Shown: positions 26,458-37,256, counted from the first letter of the stretch. The stretch: 64,000 bases of DNA from an uncultured Lachnospiraceae bacterium (GCA_947177165.1 CAMWTP010000011.1:1-64000), one strand, 5' to 3'. Notes: a model not told the origin generated them from the letters alone. Numbers and translations are program-made.

Positions 26458-26628
26458 ATGAAAAATATCTGTAATTTATTTAAAAAAATATCTATTCTCG
26501 TTCTGGTACTCATGGTCTTCTTTGTCAGTCCACAATACAGCCGTTGCGAAGAACCAGAACTTTCATCAATTATTACAATCCATTCTCTTACATTTCCTCC
26601 CCAAAATGATATTTCAGGTTTTCATTAA
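26458..26628 (+). CDS. Small exported peptide, candidate quorum-sensing pro-peptide
   Basis: 56 residues behind GTAGGAGG. Begins MKNICNLFKKISILVLVLMV, a textbook basic-hydrophobic signal peptide, then FFVSPQYSRCEE and a short polar/hydrophobic tail ending SLTFPPQNDISGFH. This is the layout of PapR/SHP/Phr-type pro-signals: export, trimming and re-import by an oligopeptide permease. It runs opposite to the RRNPP-like regulator and overlaps its last 41 bases, and it is divergent from the RiPP precursor. It could instead be an immunity or small secreted protein, but layout favours a signal. Confidence 0.68.
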   Translation: MKNICNLFKKISILVLVLMVFFVSPQYSRCEEPELSSIITIHSLTFPPQNDISGFH

Positions 26629-27544
26629 TGAGTTTTTGATTATACTTGTCTTTTCTTGCGGCAGCAATATAGTATGCCTGCCGCATCATTCTGTTTGATT
26701 CTTCCAGCTCCTGTTTCCGTACTTTGGAATCCTCCATCATTTTAGCCAGTTTTAACTTATTCCCCGCTACTTGCATCAAAAGTTCCACCAGTGCATGTGC
26801 GTATCCACGACTGACAGCCATCTCTAAACCTTCCCTGGCCTTTTCTAATGCTTCCTCGTATCGACCCAACTTATTAAGCGGTCCTGACAAATTGGCTAAA
26901 TTGATAAGTTTCAATTCCTCTGCACTTTTCACATCCATATATCCCGCATCCAGACTCCTTATGATCATCTCGTATACCCAAATAGTTTTATCCAGCTCAC
27001 GCATATCATAATATGTATTTCCAATTTCCATTAGGATCAGTATCTCCTGCTCCCTGTACGGATATACGATATCGCGCTTGTCGCCCCACAGATAACATGT
27101 ATAGTCTGGAATCGTCATCTCCATTGCCTCGCCAAGACGCCGCATATGCTCCTGTGCCTCAATCCTTCCCATCGCATAATCCAGCAGGGATTCTATCCGT
27201 TTCAGATACTGTCTGTCCACCACGAAATCCGATATCTTATCTCTGATCCGCACCAGATAGCGCTCTGCTGCATGATAGTCCCGTTTTGCCAAAGCATCCT
27301 CCAACAAAGAATACTCGTCCAGCAGGGACATATCCTTTCCCATACAGACTGCACAGTTGTCGTGCACCCCGCGCCCCATCTTTTCCATAAGCTGCCTGTA
27401 CGTCTCCCGCTTGATCTTGTGTCTGTTGTTTTCGATGCGCGACAACGTTTCCACAGAGCAGATTCCATCACTCAGCTCCTCCTGTGTCATTCCAGCTGCA
27501 TTCCGTGTCAGCCGGATCACATCTCCAGCCCTGTAATCTGCCAT
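26588..27544 (-). CDS. RRNPP-type HTH-TPR transcriptional regulator (A)
   Basis: 318 residues behind GGGGAGGAATTG. N-terminal Cro/C1 helix-turn-helix (VIRLTRNAAGMTQEELSDGI, with SVETLSRIENNRHKIKRET) followed by TPR-like helices for the rest of the protein (YLVRIRDKISDFVVDRQYL; ILMEIGNTYYDMRELDKTI; LGRYEEALEKAREGLEMAVS). This is the architecture of Rgg, PlcR and PrgX regulators that bind re-imported signal peptides in the TPR pocket. Its 3' end is overlapped by the convergent exported peptide gene. Probably controls the palindromic promoter region of the peptide cluster. Confidence 0.82.
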   Translation of the reverse strand: MADYRAGDVIRLTRNAAGMTQEELSDGICSVETLSRIENNRHKIKRETYRQLMEKMGRGVHDNCAVCMGKDMSLLDEYSLLEDALAKRDYHAAERYLVRIRDKISDFVVDRQYLKRIESLLDYAMGRIEAQEHMRRLGEAMEMTIPDYTCYLWGDKRDIVYPYREQEILILMEIGNTYYDMRELDKTIWVYEMIIRSLDAGYMDVKSAEELKLINLANLSGPLNKLGRYEEALEKAREGLEMAVSRGYAHALVELLMQVAGNKLKLAKMMEDSKVRKQELEESNRMMRQAYYIAAARKDKYNQKLINENLKYHFGEEM

Positions 27545-28572
27545 CTCAATTCCTCCCCACAGAATCGCCTGATCGCCTCCATCTGCTGCATATCGCCAAA
27601 GACTTCACAGATGCTGTATGCCATCAGACACTCCCGCTGAATTTCCCTCCTGACATCACGACCTCCAAAACCCCCTTGGTTCTCCTCCTTCAATGCAGCC
27701 GCGCCATATCGGCGCATCAGTGCCTGCGCCTTAAGAAAATGCAGACGATCCAGACCTCCAATATCCCTTCCCTGTGCGACAAAGTCAATTCCCTGATCAA
27801 TATAAGCGAGCTCTTTATCCGGCTCCTGCAGCCTTTGTTCCAATTCAATCAGTTCCATGAGGATCAGGTATCCCATCTTCTGTTTCCTGCGTTCTGTATC
27901 ATAGCACTCTATATGGCGAAACAAATCCAACAATATTTCTTCCGCCCAGGCGTCGTTATTATATTTTCCATAATGAACCAGTCTCAGTATGAGTCCGATC
28001 TCCGTTGATGTATACAACTGTTTCCCCCCACTGCTTCCAGGCACAAATGCCGGCTTTGTCAGGCGCAGTGCCCGAAGCGCATTTTCGCATAGCTTCGCCT
28101 GTTCATCCCGCAGTCCGCGCTGCGCGCTTTCACCATTTTCCAGCTGATCCTCTGCCATCATGATTTCATAATAACTGCAGAACTGTTCGTGCAGCCTATG
28201 TGCACGATTCTTCATGGCACGGTATGCAGTCAGATCTTCCCGCACCCTGTCATACTCCTTGTGCTGCATGTGTTTCCTTATGGATTCCCTCGCACACCAC
28301 AGCGCGTAATCTTCTTCATTTAAGAGCTGCTCAAACTGGTCGACCATCTTGCCAATCCGCTCCAACAGCTGACTGCTCGTCAGGGAATCCACACATCTTT
28401 TCCCCTTCTCCATCCGCAACAGTTTACTGGTGGAACAGATCCCATCACACACCTGTTCCAGTGTCAGGCCATATTTATCTCTATAATAAGACAACACAAC
28501 GCCTGCCGAGTTAATCTCCATAATTTCGCTGTTATCTTCCGCAAAAACACCTTTATCTCCTGTATCCTGCAT
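27517..28572 (-). CDS. RRNPP-type HTH-TPR transcriptional regulator (B)
   Basis: 351 residues from the ATG at 28572, which follows GAGGGAG; a GTG-started longer form begins 57 bases earlier without a ribosome site. It has an N-terminal HTH (YYRDKYGLTLEQVCDGICST, SKLLRMEKGKRCVD) and a helical TPR-like body (LLNEEDYALWCARESIRKHM; GYLILMELIELEQRLQEPDK). It overlaps regulator A by 28 bases, and they share HTH phrases such as DGICS-T/V, so this is a tandem pair from duplication. uvrA ends 61 bases upstream without a terminator, so some expression may come from uvrBA read-through. Confidence 0.78.
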   Translation of the reverse strand: MQDTGDKGVFAEDNSEIMEINSAGVVLSYYRDKYGLTLEQVCDGICSTSKLLRMEKGKRCVDSLTSSQLLERIGKMVDQFEQLLNEEDYALWCARESIRKHMQHKEYDRVREDLTAYRAMKNRAHRLHEQFCSYYEIMMAEDQLENGESAQRGLRDEQAKLCENALRALRLTKPAFVPGSSGGKQLYTSTEIGLILRLVHYGKYNNDAWAEEILLDLFRHIECYDTERRKQKMGYLILMELIELEQRLQEPDKELAYIDQGIDFVAQGRDIGGLDRLHFLKAQALMRRYGAAALKEENQGGFGGRDVRREIQRECLMAYSICEVFGDMQQMEAIRRFCGEELRWQITGLEM

Positions 28573-28633
28573 GCGAACTCCCTCATCCAAAAAAGTTCCC
28601 TTTATATCATTCTTTGTGTATATTTCCACTTAT

Positions 28634-31504
28634 TTATTTCAGATTTTTCGCCCTCTCCAGCATTCTCTTCACATAGATCCCCGTGTAGGAGTGCGGACAC
28701 CTGGCAATATGCTCCGGCGTGCCCTCGGCGATCACCGTGCCGCCGCCGTCTCCGCCCTCCGGTCCGATGTCAATAATATAGTCTGCCGTCTTGATCACAT
28801 CAAGATTGTGTTCAATGACAATCACCGTGTTGCCGCCCTCCGCAAGACGCTGCAGAATCTCAACAAGCTTGTGTACATCCGCAAAATGAAGCCCTGTTGT
28901 CGGCTCATCCAGAATATAGATTGTCTTCCCTGTGCTTCTGCGGCTCAACTCCGTCGCAAGCTTGATGCGCTGCGCTTCGCCGCCCGAGAGTGTCGTCGAA
29001 GGCTGTCCCAGCTTGATGTAGGAGAGTCCCACATCGTACAAAGTCTCAATCTTCCTTTTTATGGAAGGAACCGGGTCAAAAAACTTCACTGCCTCCTCGA
29101 CCGTCATATCCAGCACATCATAGATACTCTTTCCTTTATATTTTACGTCCAGTGTCTCTCTATTGTAACGCTTTCCCTGACAGACCTCGCAGGGCACATA
29201 CACATCCGGCAGAAAATGCATCTCAATCTTGATGATGCCATCGCCGCCGCACGCCTCGCATCGTCCGCCCTTCACGTTAAAGCTAAAGCGCCCCTTACTG
29301 TATCCCTTTGCCTTGGCATCAACAGTTGAGGCAAACAGATCCCTGATCTGGTCAAACACCCCTGTGTAAGTCGCCGGATTGGACCTTGGTGTCCTGCCGA
29401 TTGGCGACTGGTCAATGGCAATCACCTTGTCAAGCTGTTCTACCCCTTCTATTTTCTTGAATTTGCCCGGTATGGTGCGCGCCCTGTTCAATTTTTTTGC
29501 CAGATACTTGTACAGAATCTCATTTACCAGAGAGGACTTTCCAGAACCCGACACGCCTGTCACACAGGTAAACACACCGAGCGGAAACTTCACATCGATA
29601 TTTTTGAGGTTGTTCTCCGCTGCCCCCTTTACCGTAAGCCAACCAGTTGGCTTTCTCCTGCTCTCTGGAACTGGAATCTGTATTTTTCCGCTCAGATACT
29701 GTCCTGTAATGGACTCCGGCTCTTGCATGATCTCCCGGGCTGTTCCCTGCGCGATCACTTCTCCTCCGTGCTCCCCGGCACCAGGGCCAATATCAATCAC
29801 ATGATCTGCCGCCAGCATGGTATCCTCGTCATGTTCCACAACGATAAGTGTATTTCCAAGTCCCTGCAGATTCCGCAAAGCCGACAACAGCTTGTCATTA
29901 TCCCTCTGATGCAATCCGATACTCGGCTCATCCAAAATATAGCATACGCCGACAAGCCCGGAGCCAATCTGTGTTGCCAGTCTGATGCGCTGTGCCTCCC
30001 CTCCCGACAGGGACGCTGTTCCCCTTGACAAACACAGATATTCCAGACCGACACTTGCAAGAAACCCTACTCGCGCGCGGATCTCCTTCAAGATACGCTT
30101 GCCGATCAACTGCTGTTGTTTCGTCAACTCCATCGTGTCCAGAAAACTGTAAAGATTTGTGATTGACATGGAGGTAATCTCGTAAATATTTTTGTCACAC
30201 ACTGTCACCGCCAATGAACTTTTTTTCAGACGCCTTCCGCCACACTCCTTGCAGGGTGTAATGCGCATAAACGTCTCATACTCCTGCTTGATACTTTCAG
30301 AAGCCGTCTCCCTATATCTACGCTCCACATTCTTGAGCAGTCCCTCAAAGGCCACAGGATAAATACCCTCTCCGCGCTGTCCCTTGTAATGTACGGCCAC
30401 TTCCTTCCCTTTTGTTCCGTTAACAAGCACATCCTTTATCTCATCTGATAACGCCTCAAACGGTGTGTCAAGGGAAAAGTTGTACTCCTTACTTAAAGCC
30501 TGCAGAATTGCATTCGTAAAGCTTCCTTTGTCCGCACATGACTGCCATCCCATAACAGTAATTGCACCTTGATTGATGCTGAGGCTTCTGTCAGGTATGA
30601 TCAGATCAATATCGAATTCCATCTTATAACCGAGCCCGAAACACTCTGGACAGGCGCCAAATGGATTGTTAAAGGAAAAACTTCTCGGCTCCACCTCATC
30701 AATGCTGATATTGCAGTCAGGACACGCAAAGCTGTCGGAGAAGTTCATCATCCTGCCGTCAATCACATCAACCATCAGCAGTCCGTCGGAGAGTGCCATG
30801 ACATTCTCGATGGAATCCGTCAGCCTGCGCTCAATTCCCTCTTTTACAGCGATTCTGTCCACAATGATCTCAATATTGTGCTTGATATTTTTTTCTAGTT
30901 TGATCTCCTCGGACAGGTCGTACAGATTCCCATCAATACGGACACGCACATATCCGCTCTTTTTAGCACGGTCAAGCACCTTGACGTGCTCTCCCTTCCT
31001 GCCGCGCACCACCGGCGCCAGCAGCTGCAGTTTCGTGCCCTGCGGCAGCTCCATGATCTGGTCTACGATCTGATCAACTGTCTGACGCCTGATCTCCCTG
31101 CCGCAGTTTGGACAGTGTGGTATACCGATGCGCGCATACAGCAGCCTGAAATAGTCATAGATTTCCGTCACAGTGCCGACTGTTGATCGTGGATTTCTGT
31201 TCGTGGACTTCTGGTCGATCGATATTGCCGGCGACAAACCGTCTATTCGCTCCACATTCGGCTTTTCCATCTGCCCCAAAAACTGTCTGGCGTAGGAGGA
31301 CAGTGACTCCATATACCGCCTCTGTCCCTCTGCATAGATTGTGTCAAATGCCAGGGAGGATTTGCCGGAACCGGACAATCCCGTCAGCACCACAAACTTA
31401 TTTCTGGGAATATCCAGATCAATGTTTTTCAGGTTGTGCTCATTTGCACCGCGAATCTTGATGACCTCTCCCTTGGGAAGCATTTTCAGTTGTTCTCTGT
31501 CCAT
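28634..31504 (-). CDS. uvrA: UvrABC excinuclease subunit A
   Basis: 956 residues from the ATG at 31504; a GTG 21 bases upstream is an alternative. Two ABC ATPase halves: Walker [15 protein letters not shown] near residue 35 and [14 protein letters not shown] in the second half, signature [16 protein letters not shown] and [16 protein letters not shown], Walker [14 protein letters not shown] and [13 protein letters not shown]. The zinc fingers are CPDCNI...CPECFG and CEACGG...CEVCQG. It scans DNA for bulky lesions with UvrB. It follows uvrB by about 60 bases. Confidence 0.99.
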   Translation of the reverse strand: MDREQLKMLPKGEVIKIRGANEHNLKNIDLDIPRNKFVVLTGLSGSGKSSLAFDTIYAEGQRRYMESLSSYARQFLGQMEKPNVERIDGLSPAISIDQKSTNRNPRSTVGTVTEIYDYFRLLYARIGIPHCPNCGREIRRQTVDQIVDQIMELPQGTKLQLLAPVVRGRKGEHVKVLDRAKKSGYVRVRIDGNLYDLSEEIKLEKNIKHNIEIIVDRIAVKEGIERRLTDSIENVMALSDGLLMVDVIDGRMMNFSDSFACPDCNISIDEVEPRSFSFNNPFGACPECFGLGYKMEFDIDLIIPDRSLSINQGAITVMGWQSCADKGSFTNAILQALSKEYNFSLDTPFEALSDEIKDVLVNGTKGKEVAVHYKGQRGEGIYPVAFEGLLKNVERRYRETASESIKQEYETFMRITPCKECGGRRLKKSSLAVTVCDKNIYEITSMSITNLYSFLDTMELTKQQQLIGKRILKEIRARVGFLASVGLEYLCLSRGTASLSGGEAQRIRLATQIGSGLVGVCYILDEPSIGLHQRDNDKLLSALRNLQGLGNTLIVVEHDEDTMLAADHVIDIGPGAGEHGGEVIAQGTAREIMQEPESITGQYLSGKIQIPVPESRRKPTGWLTVKGAAENNLKNIDVKFPLGVFTCVTGVSGSGKSSLVNEILYKYLAKKLNRARTIPGKFKKIEGVEQLDKVIAIDQSPIGRTPRSNPATYTGVFDQIRDLFASTVDAKAKGYSKGRFSFNVKGGRCEACGGDGIIKIEMHFLPDVYVPCEVCQGKRYNRETLDVKYKGKSIYDVLDMTVEEAVKFFDPVPSIKRKIETLYDVGLSYIKLGQPSTTLSGGEAQRIKLATELSRRSTGKTIYILDEPTTGLHFADVHKLVEILQRLAEGGNTVIVIEHNLDVIKTADYIIDIGPEGGDGGGTVIAEGTPEHIARCPHSYTGIYVKRMLERAKNLK

Positions 31505-31564
31505 CTTTGTACCATACCTTTCCACAATTCAATATCACTATTTCTGTATTTTATTCCGTGTCTT

Positions 31565-33556
31565 TTACATCCCGCCAGTCAGCTCCTGCAGCTGTTTTTT
31601 GAGTTCCATCATCTTGTCGCGCAGCTCCATCGCCGCCTCAAAATTGAGATCCGCAGCCGCTTTGCGCATATTTTTCTCGACCGTATCAATCAGCTTTTTC
31701 AGTTCCTTCTCATTCATGGACTCGGGATCTTTTGCAAACTTCTGCTCTTCCTTCGCCACTGCCTTCGAGATGCTGATCAGATCCCGCACTGCCTTCCTGA
31801 TCGTCTGCGGTGTGATACCATGCTGCTCGTTGTATTTCTGCTGGATTGCACGCCTTCTCGCAGTCTCATCCAGCGTCACCCGCATGGAATCCGTGATCGT
31901 ATCGGCATACATAACCACATGCCCTTCCGCATTTCTCGCCGCTCGTCCGACTGTCTGTATCAGGGAAGTCGCAGACCGCAGAAACCCTTCCTTGTCTGCA
32001 TCGAGAATCGCCACCAGCGATATCTCAGGTATATCGAGTCCTTCGCGCAGCAGATTAATTCCGACGAGCACGTCAAACACATCCAGACGCATATCGCGTA
32101 TAATCTCAGCGCGCTCCAGCGTGTCAATATCCGAGTGCAGATACTTCACGCGGACGCCAACGTCGGACATATATTTTGTCAGATCCTCAGCCATGCGCTT
32201 TGTCAGCGTTGTCACCAGCACTTTATTGTGCTTTGCTGTCTCCGCGTTGATTCTCGTAATCAGATCGTCGATCTGTCCCTCCACAGGATGAATCTCAATC
32301 TCCGGGTCGAGCAGACCCGTCGGTCTGATGATCTGCTCTGTGCGCAGCAGCTCATGTTGTCTTTCGTATTCATTGGGCGTCGCTGACACGAAAAGCATCT
32401 GGTCAATCTTTTCTTCGAACTCGTCGAAACGAAGCGGTCTGTTGTCCAACGCTGACGGAAGCCGGAAACCATACTCTACGAGCGTGGTTTTCCGCGAGCG
32501 GTCGCCTGCATACATTCCGCGAATCTGCGGAATCGTCATGTGCGACTCGTCAATGATGATAAGAAAATCCTCTGTGAAGAAATCCATCAGGCAATACGGC
32601 GGATCTCCCTCTTTCGCGCCGTTCAGATGTCTTGAATAATTCTCAATCCCGGAACAAAATCCCGTCTCGCGAAGCATCTCAATGTCAAAGTTCGTCCGCT
32701 CCGATATGCGCTGCGCCTCCAAAAGCTTATCCTCACTCTTAAAATAACGCACGCGCTCCTTCATCTCTGTCTCAATGGCATCACATGCCTTTGCAATCCG
32801 CTCTGGTGCGACGACATAGTGTGACGCAGGGAAAATCGTGGTGTGTTCCAATGTGGCATTGACCTTGTTTGTGACTGGATCGACCTCAGCGATACGATCA
32901 ACCTCATCACCGAAAAATTCCACCCGAATCCAGTAATCGCCACCCTGTGCAGGATGAATGTCAACCACATCGCCATGCACCCGGAAGCGCCCTCTGTCAA
33001 GCTCCATATCATTCCGGTCATACTGCATCTCGATCAAAGCACGGATGACCTCATCCCTGTCCTTAGTCATGCCGGGTCTTAAGGAAAGCATCATTCCCTG
33101 ATACTCATCGGGACTTCCCAGACCATAGATGCAGGAAACACTCGCCACGACCACGACATCTCTCCGCTCGGTCAATGATGCCGTTGCGGACAATCTCAGC
33201 TTGTCAATCTCATCGTTTACAGCAGAATCCTTTGCGATGTAGGTGTCCGATGACGGAATATATGCCTCTGGCTGATAGTAATCATAGTAGGACACAAAGT
33301 ATTCTACCGCATTTTCCGGGAAAAATTCTTTGAACTCGCCGTACAGCTGCCCGGCGAGGGTCTTATTGTGCGCTATCACCAAAGTGGGCTTCTGCAGCGC
33401 CTGTATGATATTTGCCATCGTGAAGGTCTTGCCGGAACCTGTCACACCTAATAAAGTCTGGAACTGGTTGCCTTCTTTAAAGCCTTTTACAAGCTCCGCG
33501 ATGGCCTCCGGCTGGTCGCCGGTGGGCTGGTATTCACTGTGCAGTTTGAACAACAT
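31565..33556 (-). CDS. uvrB: UvrABC excinuclease subunit B
   Basis: 663 residues. Walker [17 protein letters not shown], beta-hairpin region [20 protein letters not shown] that wedges open damaged DNA, DEAD-like box [11 protein letters not shown], motif [16 protein letters not shown], and the C-terminal UVR motif ([20 protein letters not shown]) that binds UvrC. Length is normal. The ribosome site GGAGGTGA lies 13 bases before the ATG. First gene of uvrBA, led by a good sigma-A promoter. No obvious SOS box of the GAACNNNNGTTC type was seen upstream. Confidence 0.99.
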   Translation of the reverse strand: MLFKLHSEYQPTGDQPEAIAELVKGFKEGNQFQTLLGVTGSGKTFTMANIIQALQKPTLVIAHNKTLAGQLYGEFKEFFPENAVEYFVSYYDYYQPEAYIPSSDTYIAKDSAVNDEIDKLRLSATASLTERRDVVVVASVSCIYGLGSPDEYQGMMLSLRPGMTKDRDEVIRALIEMQYDRNDMELDRGRFRVHGDVVDIHPAQGGDYWIRVEFFGDEVDRIAEVDPVTNKVNATLEHTTIFPASHYVVAPERIAKACDAIETEMKERVRYFKSEDKLLEAQRISERTNFDIEMLRETGFCSGIENYSRHLNGAKEGDPPYCLMDFFTEDFLIIIDESHMTIPQIRGMYAGDRSRKTTLVEYGFRLPSALDNRPLRFDEFEEKIDQMLFVSATPNEYERQHELLRTEQIIRPTGLLDPEIEIHPVEGQIDDLITRINAETAKHNKVLVTTLTKRMAEDLTKYMSDVGVRVKYLHSDIDTLERAEIIRDMRLDVFDVLVGINLLREGLDIPEISLVAILDADKEGFLRSATSLIQTVGRAARNAEGHVVMYADTITDSMRVTLDETARRRAIQQKYNEQHGITPQTIRKAVRDLISISKAVAKEEQKFAKDPESMNEKELKKLIDTVEKNMRKAAADLNFEAAMELRDKMMELKKQLQELTGGM

Positions 33557-33653
33557 AGGACAGAAATCACCTCCGTAAATCTAATTTCATGTTTGTGAAT
33601 TCAATAATAGTAGTAAAATGAACAGGAACTCAATAACTCAAAAAGTACTTATG

Positions 33654-33682
33654 ATTATAGCACACAGCCTCAGATTTGTACA
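33654..33682 (-). promoter_or_regulatory. Sigma-A promoter of uvrB
   Basis: Minus strand TGTACA, a 17-base spacer, and perfect TATAAT, about 100 bases before the uvrB start. Five of six bases at -10 and four of six at -35 match consensus or better. Confidence 0.68.
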
Positions 33683-33760
33683 GAGAAAAGAAGATATTTT
33701 CGGAACTTTTGTTTGCCATTTGTTTTAGCGGCATATTTCCTCTGCCGGGATTGTGCACCC

Positions 33761-33799
33761 AAAAAGGAAGTATCTCCTATTTTAACGGAAATACTTCCC
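33761..33799 (-). terminator. Terminator of the hybrid histidine kinase gene
   Basis: Minus strand GGAAGTATTTCC, short A/T loop, GGAGATACTTCC, then TTTTT. Stem and T-tract lie about 65 bases after the kinase stop. Confidence 0.8.
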
Positions 33800-33863
33800 T
33801 TTAGAAACTGTTAAGAATTAACTTTTATATATTCTTTCGTCAACCCGGCTTTTTGTGATACCA

Positions 33864-36800
33864 TCACTTAACATACTGCTTGAGCACCGATATAAAGATA
33901 TCCATGTCCAGCGGCTTAGAGATATGGGCATTCATACCGTTCTTCAACGCCGCCTCCTTATCCTCCTCCAGCGCATTCGCCGTCATGGCGATGATCGGCA
34001 GATCTTTGACATCCTTTCTCGGCATACTCCGGATTGTCCTGGTAGCCTCATAACCGTTCATAATCGGCATCTGCACATCCATCAGTACCGCATCATAGTA
34101 ATACTCATCAGACTGTTCCACCATCGCAACGGCATCCGTTCCATCCGGCGCTGACTCAACAACGAATCCCGCCTCTTCGAGTATTACTTGCGCAATCTCA
34201 CGGTTCAACTCAATATCCTCCACAAGCAGGACACGCTTTCCGCTAAAATCCTCCAATGTCCATGCCGCAGCTTCATCCGCTTTGTCCAGTAAATTGTTTG
34301 CAGCAAGCAACGCGGACTTTAAGTCGGACATAAAGAGCGGTTTCGCACAGAATGCTGTAACCCCTGCCGCCTTAGCCTCGTCCTCAATGTCAGACCAGTC
34401 ATATGCCGTGAGAATAATAATCGGTGCGTCATTTCCGACGACACTGCGGATTTTTCTAGCGGTCTCCACACCGCTGAGCTCCGGCATCTGCCAGTCAATG
34501 ATATAAGTATGGTAAGCGTCCCCTTCTTCATAAGCCATCTGGGCACGGTATGCAGCCTCTCTCCCGGAAGTCGTCCATTCAGACCGCAGACCGATCTTTT
34601 TCAGCATCTTGCTCACACTGTCGCACACATGGAAATCGTCATCCACAACAAGCGCGCGAAGCCCTCGAAGCTCCTTGATCTGCTCTGCATTCTTCTCGAT
34701 GTCCTGCAGCTTTAAGCCCAGCTCTACCGTAAAGGTACTTCCCTTTCCCGGTTCACTCTTCACCGTGATTGTACCATTCATCATCTCGACAATGTTTCTT
34801 GTGATCGCCATGCCGAGTCCTGTCCCCTGAATACCTGACTGCGTCACTGTCGACTCGCGCTCAAACGGCTCAAAGATATGATCCACAAATTCCTTTGACA
34901 TGCCGATGCCGTTGTCCTTGATGACAAAGATATAATCGCCATATCCATGACGGAATGTCGTCTTCTGCATAATCCGAAATGTAATGGTTCCGCCGGCTGG
35001 CGTGTACTTCACAGCGTTGCTCAGCAAATTGATAAACACCTGGTTCATCTTCAGCGAATCTGCGACAACATCCTCGTTTACGATCTCAAAGGTATCGATA
35101 AATAGTTCAAGCTGTTTTGCCTTCACCTGCGGCTGGATAATATTGACCAGATTGTGCATCAGCTCTGAGATATTGCATTCCTGTTCCTTGATCTGCACCT
35201 TTCCGCTCTCAATCCGGCTCATGTCAAGAATGTCATTGATCAGGCTGAGCAGATGATTGCTCGATGAAAGCACTTTCTGCAGACAGTCCTTCACCTGATC
35301 CTTGTTGTCAATATGGCTGACCGCAATCGTCGTAAACCCAATGATGGCATTCATCGGCGTGCGGATATCGTGTGACATATTGGACAGAAATGTCGTCTTT
35401 GCCCGGTTCGCGTGCTGCGCCTGCATCAGCGCATCCTGCAGCGCCTGCGTCTGCTCTTTCTGCTTTCTGACACTCTCCGTGATTTCTTTCATCACAACCA
35501 TCACCAGGATATCCTGTGTCTCATCGTCCCTTGTCATGAGAAAAGACTGGCGGATACAGACTTCCTGCCCGCAGTTGTCCCTGTACCAGTATTCCGCACT
35601 CACTTCCGACTTTCCCTGCTCATAACGTCCTGTCAGATATCCTGTATTGACAATCCTGCTGTATTCTTCCAGCGAGTCTTTCAAAATATACTTTTTCCAG
35701 CGCTCAAACCACTCTGACACCCTGCACGGCGGCTCCAGCCCCACTTGCTGCAGCAGCGATATTTTCTCCCCGGCCATTTCACACAGAACATCTTTCTCGA
35801 CCCTATCCTGCGTCAGATTAAACTCAAAGGTACAGATGGCATTGGACGTGATCGCAATCTGATACTGTCTCTCCTTGCGGTTTGCGACAGCCATCCTGGC
35901 CTGAATCTGCAGCTCCTTCTCCTTTACTTCTGTGATGTTCTGCCGGATGAACAGAAGCTTCTCCGCCCTGCCCGCCTTTCGTTCCAGACAGATAATGTTG
36001 ATATGCTCCCACTCGGACTTTCCATTCTGTCTCACATGACACTCAAAGCGCACATCATTATGTTCCGCCAGCGACTGAATCAGTGACTCCTGATCCAAAT
36101 AATCTGTCAGCTCCGCACGTTCTCTTTCATCTATCAATTCTGAACACAGGAGATGTACCAGTCTCTGATAGTCACCTTTCAGCGCAAAGTCACCGTCCTG
36201 CGGCGTTGTTCCCGCCAGGTACTGATAAGTACCTGACCCAAAATCAACCATTGCAAAACGCGAAAACAGGGTAGTGACACCATTAATAATATACCCCATC
36301 TCCCGGTTCTCATCTTCCAGCAGTTTCTTTTCTCTCCCTGCGCGGACCACAAGCATAATAATATAGAGGGCAAACAGGCCTATCAGCATCACTTCCAGCT
36401 GGACTCCCACTATATTCTGATCTCTTATCATACGCTGCGTGACATTTTTCGGAAAAGTCTGCACAAGGACAAAATCATGATCCGGAAAATTCATGACACA
36501 GACATTATCGGTCTCACTGCCTGAAGCGCAGATAAAGGCTCCCTCTCCGCCATGTGCAAAGATATCCTTTGCCTCGTCGGCTGCCCCGCTGTCGATCACC
36601 CCTTTTCTCACCAGTGTGTCGAGCAGATCCTCCTCATAGATATTGCCGTTACTGCTTGCAATCGCTCTTCCGCCCGGCGTACACAGGTACACATCTGCCG
36701 CCTCGCCAAAATAAGTAGTGGTCAGCATATCCTTGAGATACTCCTCTGCGAGATAAGACCCCCGGAGCACACCGATGATCTCTCCCTTATAGCGAATCGG

Positions 36801-37256
36801 CGCATAAAAACTTACCATCGTCTCATTAAAAAAGTAGGAATCCAGTATCACAGCAATGCCGCTCTGCCCCCGCATCCCATTTTTATAGTAATCCCGGTCA
36901 GATGCGTCTGAAGTACGGCCGTCAGAAGTGTGATTCATCCCTGTGGCATCTGTGAACAGCACCGCGTCAAACAGAGCATTGTGCTCTATCTCCTGCAATA
37001 TCTGTTCATTAATCACAGGTTGTCTCAGCCCTTCACCGACAAAATGCGCGTATGTATTGATCAGCTCCAAAGCATTGTTCATCTGCTCGTCGATCCGTGT
37101 CGTCGTCTGACGTGCTGAATCCGCCGCATAATTTTTGTTCCGTTCCTCCAACCGTATACTGTTTTGCGTCGTATACCAGCGAAACAGAGCAATCATGGCA
37201 GTTAGCAAAACAACTATACCAATCACTTCCTGCGCCGACTTTTTCCTGTTTTTCAT
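33864..37256 (-). CDS. Hybrid sensor histidine kinase with two receiver domains
   Basis: 1130 residues from the ATG at 37256 (CGGAGGA site); longer in-frame starts exist. Order: membrane helix (VIGIVVLLTAMIALFRW), extracellular Cache-like sensor about residues 35-300, second helix (EVMLIGLFALYIIMLVV), PAS-like regions, HisKA with phospho-acceptor His in FLSNMSHDIRTPMNAIIGF, HATPase (NQVFINLLSNAVKYTPAGG, GSTFTVELGL), then two receivers: IIDWQMPELSG and VLMDVQMPIMNG each keep the phosphorylated Asp. A phosphorelay sensor for an extracellular small molecule; no output domain or Hpt partner is nearby. Own promoter and terminator. Confidence 0.95.
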   Translation of the reverse strand: MKNRKKSAQEVIGIVVLLTAMIALFRWYTTQNSIRLEERNKNYAADSARQTTTRIDEQMNNALELINTYAHFVGEGLRQPVINEQILQEIEHNALFDAVLFTDATGMNHTSDGRTSDASDRDYYKNGMRGQSGIAVILDSYFFNETMVSFYAPIRYKGEIIGVLRGSYLAEEYLKDMLTTTYFGEAADVYLCTPGGRAIASSNGNIYEEDLLDTLVRKGVIDSGAADEAKDIFAHGGEGAFICASGSETDNVCVMNFPDHDFVLVQTFPKNVTQRMIRDQNIVGVQLEVMLIGLFALYIIMLVVRAGREKKLLEDENREMGYIINGVTTLFSRFAMVDFGSGTYQYLAGTTPQDGDFALKGDYQRLVHLLCSELIDERERAELTDYLDQESLIQSLAEHNDVRFECHVRQNGKSEWEHINIICLERKAGRAEKLLFIRQNITEVKEKELQIQARMAVANRKERQYQIAITSNAICTFEFNLTQDRVEKDVLCEMAGEKISLLQQVGLEPPCRVSEWFERWKKYILKDSLEEYSRIVNTGYLTGRYEQGKSEVSAEYWYRDNCGQEVCIRQSFLMTRDDETQDILVMVVMKEITESVRKQKEQTQALQDALMQAQHANRAKTTFLSNMSHDIRTPMNAIIGFTTIAVSHIDNKDQVKDCLQKVLSSSNHLLSLINDILDMSRIESGKVQIKEQECNISELMHNLVNIIQPQVKAKQLELFIDTFEIVNEDVVADSLKMNQVFINLLSNAVKYTPAGGTITFRIMQKTTFRHGYGDYIFVIKDNGIGMSKEFVDHIFEPFERESTVTQSGIQGTGLGMAITRNIVEMMNGTITVKSEPGKGSTFTVELGLKLQDIEKNAEQIKELRGLRALVVDDDFHVCDSVSKMLKKIGLRSEWTTSGREAAYRAQMAYEEGDAYHTYIIDWQMPELSGVETARKIRSVVGNDAPIIILTAYDWSDIEDEAKAAGVTAFCAKPLFMSDLKSALLAANNLLDKADEAAAWTLEDFSGKRVLLVEDIELNREIAQVILEEAGFVVESAPDGTDAVAMVEQSDEYYYDAVLMDVQMPIMNGYEATRTIRSMPRKDVKDLPIIAMTANALEEDKEAALKNGMNAHISKPLDMDIFISVLKQYVK

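Noticed and set aside
31341..32386. Long plus-strand open frames over uvrA and uvrB
   Set aside because: Low-complexity Ser/Leu/His-rich frames with no ribosome site; they mirror the highly conserved uvrAB reading frames on the other strand.
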